Shown here in pieces: positions 1-11,999 of a stretch of 64,000 nucleotides of DNA. Numbering within the stretch: the stretch's first letter is position 1; every line of letters begins with the position of its first letter. The stretch comes from Symsagittifera roscoffensis (taxonomy: Eukaryota; Xenacoelomorpha; Acoela; Convolutidae): NCBI RefSeq assembly GCF_963678635.1, contig NC_087071.1, forward strand, positions 1,044,537 through 1,108,536. Direction: 5' to 3'. The translations under genes were made by a program, and so were the position numbers. Below the pieces are notes generated by a model. It saw only the letters and a list, made by a program, of their open reading frames with translations, had not been told where the DNA came from and did not search any database.

Positions 1-1598
1 ATGTATGTATGTATGTATGTATGTATGTATGTATGTATGTATGTATGTATGTATGTATGTATGTATGTATGTATGTATGTATGTATGTATGTATGTATGT
101 ATGTATGTATGTATGTATGTATGTATGTATGTATGTATGTATGTATGTATGTATGTATGTATGTATGTATGTATGTATGTATGTATGTATGTATGTATGT
201 ATGTATGTATGTATGTATGTATGTATGTATGTATGTATGTATGTATGTATGTATGTATGTATGTATGTATGTATGTATGTATGTATGTATGTATGTATGT
301 ATGTATGTATGTATGTATGTATGTATGTATGTATGTATGTATGTATGTATGTATGTATGTATGTATGTATGTATGTATGTATGTATGTATGTATGTATGT
401 ATGTATGTATGTATGTATGTATGTATGTATGTATGTATGTATGTATGTATGTATGTATGTATGTATGTATGTATGTATGTATGTATGTATGTATGTATGT
501 ATGTATGTATGTATGTATGTATGTATGTATGTATGTATGTATGTATGTATGTATGTATGTATGTATGTATGTATGTATGTATGTATGTATGTATGTATGT
601 ATGTATGTATGTATGTATGTATGTATGTATGTATGTATGTATGTATGTATGTATGTATGTATGTATGTATGTATGTATGTATGTATGTATGTATGTATGT
701 ATGTATGTATGTATGTATGTATGTATGTATGTATGTATGTATGTATGTATGTATGTATGTATGTATGTATGTATGTATGTATGTATGTATGTATGTATGT
801 ATGTATGTATGTATGTATGTATGTATGTATGTATGTATGTATGTATGTATGTATGTATGTATGTATGTATGTATGTATGTATGTATGTATGTATGTATGT
901 ATGTATGTATGTATGTATGTATGTATGTATGTATGTATGTATGTATGTATGTATGTATGTATGTATGTATGTATGTATGTATGTATGTATGTATGTATGT
1001 ATGTATGTATGTATGTATGTATGTATGTATGTATGTATGTATGTATGTATGTATGTATGTATGTATGTATGTATGTATGTATGTATGTATGTATGTATGT
1101 ATGTATGTATGTATGTATGTATGTATGTATGTATGTATGTATGTATGTATGTATGTATGTATGTATGTATGTATGTATGTATGTATGTATGTATGTATGT
1201 ATGTATGTATGTATGTATGTATGTATGTATGTATGTATGTATGTATGTATGTATGTATGTATGTATGTATGTATGTATGTATGTATGTATGTATGTATGT
1301 ATGTATGTATGTATGTATGTATGTATGTATGTATGTATGTATGTATGTATGTATGTATGTATGTATGTATGTATGTATGTATGTATGTATGTATGTATGT
1401 ATGTATGTATGTATGTATGTATGTATGTATGTATGTATGTATGTATGTATGTATGTATGTATGTATGTATGTATGTATGTATGTATGTATGTATGTATGT
1501 ATGTATGTATGTATGTATGCATGTATGTATGTATGTATGTATGTATGTATGTATGTATGTATGTATGTATGTATGTATGTATGTATGTATGTATGTAT
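1..1598. repeat. (ATGT)n microsatellite, at least 1.6 kb
   Basis: Nearly perfect ATGT tandem array of about 399 units. The only interruption seen is one T-to-C change at 1520. It reaches base 1, so the true array is longer. All three forward frames are open because the unit is 4 bp and has no stop, giving a meaningless Met-Tyr-Val-Cys repeat. The array degrades at 1598-1612 into TATGTTTATATATTTT and then joins a dispersed repeat. Confidence 0.98.
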
Positions 1599-1615
1599 AT
1601 GTATGTTTATATATT

Positions 1616-1963
1616 TTTCTAGATGAACCGCTCTAAAACTGCTCAAATCTTGTGCGGTTTATGAGCGTTTTTTTGTTAAACTGCTCAAACCGCTCAGTTT
1701 GAGGCAAGATTTTGGGCGCAATTGTCTAAAACAAAAAGCTTAACTCTGGCTTTAAGTTAGATGAAAAATCACGACTCGGTTGGTATCCTTAATCAGATGA
1801 CAAAAGGAATTTGAACGGTCAAATACGAATTTAAAATCAGTCAAGAAAGAGCAATGCAGTCAAAGAGTTTGAGCTGAGAAGCAGACACGAAACCTAGGAT
1901 CGTAATTAAACTATTTTTTTGCTAAATTATAAAAGCAACGAACATCAAGTTTGGGCCGCTTAT
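1616..1963 (+). repeat. Dispersed repeat R, copy 1
   Basis: About 345 bp, closely matching 2358-2702 in the same orientation. It opens with a cluster of CCGCTC/GAGCGG boxes (ACCGCTC, GTGCGGTTT, GAGCG, AAACCGCTCAGTTTGA) that can pair with one another. The later part reads GACAAAAGGAATTTGAACGG and ends at GGGCCGCTTA. A similar CCGCTC/GAGCGG cluster occurs alone at 14862-14922. No coding potential seen. Both copies have ATGT-type simple sequence immediately upstream. Confidence 0.85.
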
Positions 1964-1984
1964 CCGTGGTGATTCTCTGGGAAA

Positions 1985-2090
1985 ATAACGTACCATTACG
2001 AGGCCAAACAGTGCTTTTTGGGAATTGTCAGCGGATTCCGCAACAAGGACGCTCACTTTGTTCTTCTTTTTTTTTAAAAGGCGAATAAAA
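1985..2090 (-). repeat. Fragment of the CATTACGAGGCCAAAC element
   Basis: Contains CATTACGAGGCCAAACAGTGC followed by GCGGATTCCGCAACAAGGACGCTC. The same two blocks lie at the 3' end of the small element at 16834-17034 in the opposite orientation. It is a truncated copy lying between the two copies of repeat R. Confidence 0.7.
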
Positions 2091-2357
2091 CCATCCAAAA
2101 AGGCCTGGAAAAGGCAATGTGACACTAAAAAGAGGTTGAAGTACTTTCTACAGCTTAAAAATATGCTCGAACGTACGTGACACAAGCAAGATAATTTTCT
2201 GCAGTCTACACCACAAAAAATGTGCTCAACCGTGCTCGACTCGAGCAAGATGTTTTTCGAAAGTCTACACCAAAAATGAGGTGCTTGACCTTTTTCAAAT
2301 ACTCGGGCAAAATAAGAACTAGACAATATGTAGGTATGTATATGTATGATTATATAA

Positions 2358-2702
2358 TTTTCTAGTTGAACCGCTCAAAAACTGACCAAATCGTGTGCGG
2401 TTTTTGAGCGTTTTTTTTGTTAAACTGCTCAAACCGCTCAGTTTGAAGCAAGATTTTGGGCGCAATCCTCTAAGAAAACGCTCAACTCTGGCTTCAAATT
2501 AGATGAAAAATCGCGACTCGGTTGTTCTCATTAATCAGATGACAAAAGGAATTTGAACGGTCAAATACGAATTTCAAATCAGTCAAGAAAGAGCAATGCA
2601 GTCAAAGAGTTTGAGCTGAGAAGCAGACACGAAACATAAGATCGTAATTAAATTTTTTTTTGAGTTATAAAAGCAACGAAGATGAATTTTGGGCCGCTTA
2701 TT
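2358..2702 (+). repeat. Dispersed repeat R, copy 2
   Basis: Second copy of the repeat at 1616-1963, same orientation, differing by scattered substitutions and small indels. It is preceded by a short degenerate run, TATGTAGGTATGTATATGTATG, the kind of seed from which the large ATGT array beside copy 1 could have grown. Confidence 0.85.
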
Positions 2703-3758
2703 ACAAATTACACAAAAAAAAATCTCAATCTTCACGACTTCATTTGAAAACAAGTTAGCTACGAAGATTTGATTCAATGCTTGACAAAGTTGCTGACACT
2801 AAGACAAATACTTTAGTGAGAAAAGATCTTAAACTAATATTTTTGTTCTCATCCTACAACGAACAAAAAACTAAGCAATTTGAAAAAAAAAGAAACGGTT
2901 TTTGTTTGAAGTTTTCAGTTGCTCTCTCGAAGCTTGTTCTGATACTTGCACAGCAAGCATTTCTTCTTCCTGTGTTTGGAAAAAGTCAACTCGATGAAAA
3001 ATTCAGAACATGGGGGGCAACAAAAGGAAGGAAGTATTAAGATGTCTTTGAAGCTTTGGGGAGACTAGCTTCTTTCGCGAATGTGGTTCATTATTAAGAA
3101 AACTTCAGAAAAAAAGTGCTCCCCAATTGAATTACAGAAGCAAAGCCGGTGATTTAAAAAGTGTTTAAAAGCAAACTTATAATGCACGAACATAAACTCT
3201 TGGGTATTCGGATGTTGAGCAATGAACAACAAGAGTATCAAACTTTGAAACGGCTAAGTGATACACTCCCCCAAGGCAACTGAACTTTAAACACAGGGGA
3301 GAAGCAGCACTTCATATCACTGGTAATACGAATTATAAAGGGCCAAGTATAAATGCTAATCATAAAAAATTGAAAAAGTTCTAAAAAAAATTGTTGAATG
3401 TTATTTTTTGCAATAAATATAGAAATCAAAAACTTGATATTAAAAAGATTCGGGCTGCTCAATCTCCCTTAACTTATCTGTCATAACTAGTATATGGGAA
3501 ACATCCACAAAACATGAAGTTTTGTTCGAAAAGTTGTGATATATTCTTTTCAAAACTGACCAAGAGACTTGGCTAAGTAATTTTTTGACTAAACAAGCTG
3601 CACGTCCTTATAGAGAAAATGAATCTACTCTACTTTTTCAATGTTTGTTTCAAATTTCAAAAATTTTCAAAAAAACTTTATGCAATTACCAAAACGAAAT
3701 AACGAAAACCGTTAAAAAACTTGAGAGCCTTTAAACCTAAGCCAGCTTCATTAAACTT
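2703..3758. other. No recognisable feature
   Basis: AT-rich sequence with homopolymer A and T runs. The open frames here are short, have no recognisable motif, and match what chance would give at this composition. Confidence 0.6.
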
Positions 3759-4673
3759 CCCGGGTTGACGTCCATAGAAGAAAAAGCTAATCATACAATT
3801 CCATAAACTAAGTCTATGAAAAAACCCTAATCACTTAAATTTCAGACATTTTGCTAAAAGTGTGCCATCAAATTTTCAGAGATTTTTTTGTTGTTTTGGA
3901 ATAAAGGTAGGAGTATCGTTCTAAATAAAAAAGAAAAAATTTTTGGCAAAAAAGCTAATCCTAGAATTTCCATACATGGAAACTGTAAGACTAGCATTTT
4001 TTTGATTGCGACAATCAAAACTTTTCCAAAAAGTAATAGTGAAATAGCCCCGACGTTTTTCGTTTTTTCCCTCTTCCGCAAATCAATTTTGTAGTAAAAA
4101 AACATTTTCCGTAAAAAATCTTTTGCTTGCAAAATTTGTTTTTTTTTGTGAGCTGAACAAAGTCACAGTTACACAAAAAAATCCGTTTCTCTGGATAACA
4201 TTTTTCAAAAAAAAACTCTTATTTCTTTTGTATTGTATGTTTATGTAAGTCTTGGTCAGTGCCTGATGTTTGAAAAATTCAAAATTCAAAAAAAGTTATC
4301 TTTGAAACTTCTTACCAAAATTGTAAAGTTCGATGCTTTCAGTACATGATCTGTGATAGAATACTCTTGCAGTATTCAGGTCGTTTCTAATGCATTTTAA
4401 ACGCGAGATGATCAAACCTTTGGTGACTCTAGTTTTGTGTAAACTTTGCTTTGTGTCTCTTGTGTTCGGTCCGAACACCTCACACAAATTTTGTGAAAGA
4501 CATTTTTGTATTGGTTTTTGGGAAAACGCTAGTCATAAATTTCCAAATATGAAAAATCACTAATCATACCCTTTCTTGAAATTTTTTGTACTTACGGAAT
4601 TGCATGAAAAGTGTCTGATTAGCCTTTCTCCATATATGAAAATTGTATGACTGCGATTTTTGGTCAACCCGGG
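3759..4673 (+). mobile_element. CCCGGGTTGAC-type inverted-repeat element, copy 1
   Basis: Starts CCCGGGTTGACGTCCATAG and ends TTTTTGGTCAACCCGGG, so the termini are inverted repeats of about 11-12 bp. The interior has the family hallmark: CTAATCATAC/TTATCAT blocks followed by CATATATGGAAATTGTATG palindromes. Relatives with the same termini are at 30673, 44607, 56518 and 58912. No transposase is visible, so it is probably non-autonomous. A flanking target duplication is not clear here. Confidence 0.75.
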
Positions 4674-4919
4674 TATACAGTTTCTTATATGAAGTCTTAT
4701 ACTTCTATGGAAAAAATGCTTATCATTCTGTTCAATAAAAAATTGATTTGAAATTCTGGATAAAAAAACTTAGCATACATTTTTAATATATCAAAGTTTG
4801 AAGATAATCATTTTGTCATAAAAAAAATAATTTTTTTTTCAAAACTACTACAAAAGGTGTGTGGAAATTTTAAAAATGAGTCAAATAATTGTATTTAAGA
4901 AAAAGGCATTTTGACTATC

Positions 4920-5720
4920 AAAAACACTCAAAATTTCAATTTTGGTCTTAAAAAATGCTTATCATATAGTTTTCATAGATTAAAAGTTTATGGTATGCTT
5001 GTTTTTGTGCTCAAATATAAATTGTACAAAAAAACTTGCATGCAAATTAATTTGACTGTTTGAATTTGTAACGTAGTCCAGGATGAGTTTTTTTACCCAA
5101 AAAATCCAAAAATCTCAAAAAGTGTTTTTTTTTTTCTGCGACCATGATTATTCTTTTTTGTTTCATTTTCTAAGAGAAAAGTAAATTTGTAAACAGGCTA
5201 TTTCTGATTCATCAAACTTTTCAAACCAAAAGTTATTTGACCATTTACAACAATTTACATTTTTGGTGTCAAAGTCCATATGAAAATGTTAAAGTTAACA
5301 AAAAGGTCTAAAAGCACCAAATGCAGTTTATCTGTGTGGTAACTGCCAGTTACACTCTGGGTTTGCTTATGACAAAAAACCCGTTGTTAGTGTTTCGGAT
5401 GAAACACAAAACTTCAAAACCAACTTTCTTTTGTGTTTTCGTTTATGGAAAAACTGCTTATCATACAATTTCACAGCATGGAAATAATGCTTATCATGCT
5501 TTTTTCATAAAAATTTGGGGATATAAAGACTGATGAAAAAGCTCAAATTTTTATTCCAGAGTATGGAAAAAACGCTTGTTATAAAATTTCATAGTATGGA
5601 AAAAAAGCTTATTTGGCTATTTTGATACATTTACTGTTACTCTATGAAAATATATGAAAGAGTATCATAAGCATTTTTGTGTATATCGTTATACGAATAT
5701 CATTATAAAATGCGGCGGTA
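4920..5720. repeat. Degraded interior of the CCCGGGTTGAC-type family
   Basis: Contains the long-form interior also found at 42164-42260 and 45395-45490 (block GCAGTTTATCTGTGTGGTAA, then TTAGTGTTTCGGATGAAAC), plus repeated AAAATGCTTATCATAC and CATAGTATGGAAA palindrome fragments. The terminal CCCGGG signatures are missing, so it is a decayed copy. Confidence 0.6.
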
Positions 5721-7930
5721 AGCAAAAAAATGCTCGATGTCAAAACTTCGACCAAAAAACTCACATTCTTGATTTTCGTGCTACCTTCGCGACAACTATT
5801 GCAGACAAAGAAGCCAAATCAAAATGACCAAAAAAGGATATCTGGAAGTTTGAGAAAAATGGAATTGAAAAGTTGCTGCGCCATCATCTTGAATCAATTT
5901 AAATTGAATTTTATAAATCCAAGTTCTGTATGCATACCTATACCGCTCGCTGAATTTTTTTTAACTAACTTCAATTTGGCAATTGTGTTTCGTGAAATTC
6001 ATCAAATCAAGTTTCAGTTAAAATCAAAACAGATTAAACGTTGAGTGTTGTGTTTTTGGAGCTCCTTATTTTTGAAAAATAAGGCGTCTCTCTCCAGTGG
6101 TGCGAAGCTCAGTTTAGCCGCTGCGTCGAATTATTTCACGTTGCATACCCTGTATTGGGTTTTAGTTTTGGCCTGTCTTCAAAAATAAGTATCTTGTTTT
6201 CTATGTTTACCTTCAAAGTTATTTTCGTAATCAAATTAGTTTTTCTGAGAAAATGTTGTCCCCATTTAACACCATTTCTACTTGTACAACCCATACTCTA
6301 CATTCAACCCCAGTTAACTGGCATCCCCCCTCGACCCTAACATTTTCACCCTAGGCCGTGAATCAAGAAAAAACTGGTGCTAGTTTTTTTGAGACAATTG
6401 CAAAAAAACTGACAAAAATCCGTCATAATCAAAATTCAGAAAGGAATTTGATGAATTATAATTGACGATAATGGATTTTATTGAAGTGTTTTTTTTTGTG
6501 GAAAGAATCGGTAGCAATGACAGTATATTCATTTTCGTGGTCTAAACTTATGAAAAAATTGAAGACCTCTGTCGAAAATGTAGGATAAAAAATGAAGAAA
6601 CCATTTTTGCATTTCTTATAGATTTTCATTAACCTAAAACATAATATGATTCGGGCTACACAATCTCCATTCACTTCGTTCTCATGTCTAAGATATTGTA
6701 ATTACCAGCAAAAAGTAAGGGGTGTGTGCGTGGTGACCAACATGTAGTAAGATATGTTATAGGCATCCGGTCACCAGGCTATGTATAACAGCTAGGGAAT
6801 ATGATATCAGATATGTTAAGATAGGTAATACGTTTAATTATGAATAAAAAACGAAGTTTGAGATGGTAAATTGATAAGTGTTGAAAAATTTTGGCGCTTA
6901 AATTTGATGATAGAAAGAGGCTTAAGATTCTCTATAGCGATTTTAAGATATTCATGTTTTAAGACTTGGAATCGCTGGTTTGCCTAACTGACTTGAGTAT
7001 GGTAAGTTTCAGTTGGTAAGTTTCAGGAAAATTTTCGCTTTTCTATCACCTATTTAATCTTGAAAAAAAAATCGAGAAAAAAAATTAATTGCAACTCGTG
7101 AAACATTTTTACCTGACAATTTCACATTCACTAAATGAATCACAACCATAAAAATTAGCAAGTTTCAAAAAAATTTGGCATGTCTGTCACCTATTGATTC
7201 TTTAATGTACATTTGAGAAAAATATTGAAAAGCTAAAAAAAATTCAGTAATTCACTGCATTGTATAATATGTTTACTTTAAAATTGCACATTCACGAAAA
7301 CTCGTAATTTTGTGTGTTGTACACGTTTCTTTTCAACGGTTCGGTTTAAGTTCTATCATCTTGAATTTTACACTTTGGTTAAAAATAACGAAGTCATTTT
7401 ATTGTTTCTTCTTGTTTACCTACCATATGGCTTACTGTTCTAAGTCCTATATCTGTTGATGTTAAGTTGATTGCTTCATCGAATAATCTCCTATACTCTA
7501 CCATATGTCCTACTCCGGAATCTTCTCGAACTCATTAGTTCAATTATTTGCTGCTACATTTGAAATTATCTGACTTGTTGTCGTAGCAGCAATATGTCAT
7601 ATTACACAAACAGAGCATTTCAATGCACTTATTTTATTTTTTTAAAAAGACCAAGCTCCCATTTGCCTTGTTTTATATGATCATAATGACAAGTTGAGTC
7701 AAAATTGGTTGTTTCATCGTCATTAAAATTTTCCTGCAAATATTCTCCTATCAGTCGTCTTAGATTTGGTCCACAGAATATAAAATAAGTGAATCCGTAT
7801 CATCACCCAAGTCGACAAACTTATTCACATCACAGATTTGTCAATGAAAGTGTAGTAAAACTCTAAATTCTCAGTTTGGCATCCTATTGAAAGAAAAGTC
7901 TAGTAGTTATGAGTTTTATGAGCTGATTAT
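5721..7930. other. No recognisable feature
   Basis: AT-rich, with several frames of 60-104 codons. The longest (5730-6044, plus) is Lys/Gln/Leu-rich, has no motif, and no supported splice structure surrounds it. I see no repeat copies of this stretch elsewhere in the window. Confidence 0.45.
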
Positions 7931-7959
7931 TTCTCAACTGCCTTCAGCCGTTAGAAAAG

Positions 7960-8217
7960 TTGTTCAAAAATCGCTTTGTGAGTTTTCCCATCATTGAGAT
8001 ATTTGGTGGTTATGTGTGTGGATCTATCCGTGATCCGGCATCTATAGTAGATAGTAACAAAAATATTATTGTTTCTGCTAAAATCCCTGAAAAAGGGTTT
8101 TCATCTCCTTCTCTTCTGGCATCAAACACAAAATGGACAGAACCGTTGAAATTTTTTTTAGACGATATGGTAAATTTTGCTACTCAGCAAGCCAAATTGT
8201 CTTTAATCGTTAATTAA
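7960..8217 (+). pseudogene. Coding-like fragment of unknown origin
   Basis: An 85-codon open stretch whose middle and C-terminal parts look protein-like (residues near FGGYVCGSIRDP and NTKWTEPLKFFLDD, balanced composition rather than Lys/Phe/Asn low complexity). No domain is recognised. It has no convincing splice sites and ends at a TAA within ordinary AT-rich sequence. It may be an exon of an unrecognised gene, a decayed transposon protein, or chance. Confidence 0.25.
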
Positions 8218-9379
8218 AGGAATTATAAATTAATCGTTCTTTTTTGGTATCTCTGAGGATCTTTAAACACTTCCTTCTCATTTTCGTAAATTTAGATATA
8301 GTCCTATACTGATTTAGATATAGTCTTTTCTTCCAATTCAAGAATTTTTAAAATTTGGGGCAAAGATTGCACATTTCGTTTTCAATTCTTCTGAAACAAT
8401 TAAACCAAGGAGTGAATCAACAAGATATCCATCAGGCTAATATGGAATTTGTAGAAAGAGGTCTTTTGCAGGGAAACTGAGTTTTGACATAATTTTTGAT
8501 CTTGTCATCTGTTTTGAAAGGTTATCATCTGTTTTGCATTCTGGTATCATTTAAACATTTTCGCAAAGTTGCAAAATCTGCTATGTCTTGCTTTGAAGTT
8601 TTGCATTCCGTGATTTTGCTCCCATTCCATGAAGAATCCTGTTGCGTATTTGGTCACATTGAGTACGGGTAGAGTTGGCTTGCATTGAAAACTTTGCAGA
8701 GATTCATGAAAGTCTCATCAACTATAGCTTTCCGAGTGAGAACAAAGGAAGGTCCACCGCTCATGTCTGTTTTGTAGTTTTTCACACAAAAATCTTTGCT
8801 CTTTTCGCAAAATGAATAATTCTGTAATTTGTAAATTTTGCTGACAAGTAATTGCTAGTATCGGAAGTGTTCATCCTAGTTTTAATATATCATTTCCTTT
8901 GTTATAATATAACTTGATCATTTCTTGCAAAAAAATTCGAACACAGAAATTCCGTTTTACTACCAAGTCCTTTGTAATGATTCGTAATTATACATTATCC
9001 AATGTCATGAAATTTTGTTGTCATCTTCAGTTTATTTTTTGCAAATAGTGATGCCTACAAAGTCAAGGATCAGGTTCAGTGGGTCCTTTTTTTACTAAAA
9101 GATGGGTTAAACTATCAGATTCGATGATATTGAGAATGAAAATTGAATGTGTTTTGCTATCCACATAGTGGTTTGTGTTTCTTTTAGTTCCTCTTTAAGA
9201 ACAAAAATTGATTCAAAAACAAACATTGCTACCTTATTGAAGACCTTGTTATCTTCAAAAACCGGAATGTCCAAAGAGGGTTTCAATAAACTATATATGT
9301 CTCACTCAATTCATGCAAGTCAGGAGAACTCTGCTCAACTTGATTGACTCTTAGAAAATACTGTCTAGGAAGCATTCAA

Positions 9380-11700
9380 TGGATATTTCGCAATTTTTTT
9401 TATATCATGACCATACTTTAATATAATTTCGATTGAGTATCTAGAACCGAGAAAGTCGAGGGTCTAACCGAAGCAGAAAAAAAGTAAAACTTATGGTCAA
9501 CTTGAATCGCCATAACTTTTTTTTTGAAATAATATCAAGTTTGCTTTAATACACAGTAATTTGACATTAAATGAAAAAGTTGTTTTAATGGGCATCAATA
9601 TAAAATTTTCGCAAATTAGATAAAAATTATAGTTTGTTGACTTATACAGACACGGGTTAGCTAGATTTGGAAATGTACATCTACGTTTCAACATGACTAT
9701 CCTATTGTTAAAACTGAATCATTTTACGTATTGCTTTGCAGATTGAAACAACATTCTTGTTGTTGTACTACTGCAAAATGTTTATAAACTCAATCATTCC
9801 GTTTTTCTTCCCAGTGTCTCGTAAAGAACTGTGTTTGTCCAAGATCGACGGACTACCGCCTTAAATTAAAACTTTTCAGTGAGTGTTGCTCATCAAGTCG
9901 ACCATTGAAAATTTTTTCAGGGTCGACAAAGCTTTCTTCTAGATTAATGTTGTTTCAAACTTTATTCAAAGAGGCTTCATACTGTGACAATTTTGGAAAA
10001 ACGAAATTGTCGTTCTTGAGTAAACATAGATGAAAGATCTTTTTCATTCGTTCAGTGACAGCCATTTCTTTACCTAGGAAATTTGTTTTCATCTCCAGCT
10101 TAATTTTCTCAGCCAAAAGCTCAAGATTCAAAACAACAACAATGAGCAGGTTTTGTGGATCCTTGTTGTTCAAAAAGTTGTGTTCGCCAATCAGAATCTG
10201 TTGTATAGAGACTGAAATTGGAAGATGTTTTCCAATCAGGTTCTAGTTTGTGTCTCTATTATTTCTTCTGTAGGAAAACAATTGGACTCAATTTCGATTG
10301 CTAGGTTAAAGAGTTTGTATAAATTTTTGGAACTGGAAGATTGAATGCCTATAACAATTCAAAAAAGGTTTTGCGAAGCTCAAACTTCTTTTTGGGAGAA
10401 GCTTCGAAATTTTTGTTGTAAAATGTTCAAAGTATCTTGAAGTGTGAGAGTGATGTGCATTACTACTGCGCGGAAAAGACACAAAAGATCTTCGTATGGA
10501 TCCTTAATTTAGTTGGATAAAATACAGTTATCAGAAGTGATGTCCAGGCACAGTCCGGTAGTCCCTTCAGGATGTTTTTGAGCAAAGCAGCAAAAATTGT
10601 AAAATTTGTAATCAACTTGAATCGCCATTTTGTGTTTCGAAGTTCTTGGCTACCCCATACAATATCAAATTTTTATACTTTTATTTGAAGCGTTGTCAAG
10701 TCAGCTGTGTTATCAGCTTGTTGGAATTCAGCTTGTTGAAAACCGTCAAGATGTTGTTGAAGAAAAGGATAAATTGAAGTATTTGCAAACAGGACAGGAG
10801 AGAACACCTCCGGTACAAATTTTACGGTTTCGCGCTGCATGCCTATCATAAACGCTTCCACAAATCTCATGTGTCATTTTCCCGATTTTTTCAGTGACTG
10901 CATCTTAAAAGTTGAAAAATTTATTTTGTACTCAAGTCAAGAAAAATGTTTTTGGTACAACTTAGTACGGGAGATTTAATTTTTCAACAGTCTATCTTTG
11001 GAAGTTTATTTTTTCTCTAATTATTGAAAAATAAGGAGTTTTTTCTCAAGATTTTATACAAAATAAATCAATTGATTTTTTTGGCGTCAAAAAATGAAAA
11101 CTAAATTAATTCTATTTGCAGTTCCTTCAGGAAAGTCAACAAACCAAAAATGAGTAACTTTTGTAATTAATTTTTTGTTCGTTTTTATTCAATCAAAAAA
11201 ACCGTAGTTATATGTGAGTTATTTAATTCTTTTTAAAAATTTTTTTTCAAGGAAATTGAATTCCTATGAGTCACTGAAAAAAGAAAAACTTGTCTATACG
11301 ATATTCGTCCATATAAAAAAAGTCTACTCTGATTGGCTAAACCCAGGCAATTGTATTAGATGTATCTCTAACTCGCAAGCAAAAATCAATATTTCAATTT
11401 AACTTCCGTCAAACACTTCCCTTAGCTCTAACCAATAGAGTTTCTTGTTGTTCAATTCTAAGCCTCTTCTGTCAAATTCGAGTTCTTGCTCAAAAATAGA
11501 TATCGATTCAAAATCACAATCGTTAGTACTCAGTGGAGTTTGATGATGATAAATGACGAGCAATCTGGTGCTCCAGTCAATAACTGGGATTTTTAGGCAC
11601 ACACTGATGTCCCTACTCACTGTTGGCACAAGGTTGAGATCATGAGATAAAACTTCAGCGAACATCAGCGGATGCAAGTTCCAATCACTGAATATTAACT
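9380..11700 (-). pseudogene. Decayed coding region, minus strand, possibly an old retroelement or duplicated gene
   Basis: Several minus-strand stretches look like broken protein. One begins near 10638 and reads MAIQVDYKFYNF, running on for about 40 codons to a stop. A second, near 9520, reads MAIQVDHKFYFF before diverging. The two share the DNA block CAACTTGAATCGCCAT on the plus strand. Other open pieces are at 11399-11677 (92 codons, ending in an acidic Glu/Leu-rich segment) and 9955-10173. No domain is recognised, and frames are broken by stops and shifts. It could be two tandem remnants of one gene or gag-like fragments. Confidence 0.3.
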
Positions 11701-11759
11701 TGCAACAAGGTAAAGGATGGGAAAGATATCTAGCTTAAACCAATCGAGATTCTTGATTA

Positions 11760-11874
11760 GCGTTTTGTTGTGGAAACAGTCGAAGACTTCCATTTCCCGT
11801 GGAAGGATGAGGGATCTGCTATGATTCCCATCTACATCGAAAAGGATGAAGAGTTCTCCGAACCAAAGATTTAA
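11760..11874 (+). pseudogene. Short acidic open segment
   Basis: After a TAG, a plus-strand frame of about 38 codons runs to a TAA near 11872-11874. Its residues (VEDFHFPWKDEG, then IPIYIEKDEEFSEPKI) are much less AT-biased than nearby frames. No start codon or splice acceptor is evident and no family is recognised. It is next to the decayed minus-strand region and may belong to the same dead element. Confidence 0.2.
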
Positions 11875-11999
11875 GTGGGCGAAGCAGCAAGCAGAGCTCC
11901 AGTAATAGAAGCAAAAAAAGTCTTCAGATCAGTTGAGAACTTGTCGATAGCTTGACATCTTTTTGACTGATGATTTTGCAAAATAACTGCGTATTGCTT

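Noticed and set aside
1-1636. Long open frames of Met-Tyr-Val-Cys repeats in all three forward frames
   Set aside because: A 4-bp repeat without stop codons is open in every frame; there is no evidence of translation.
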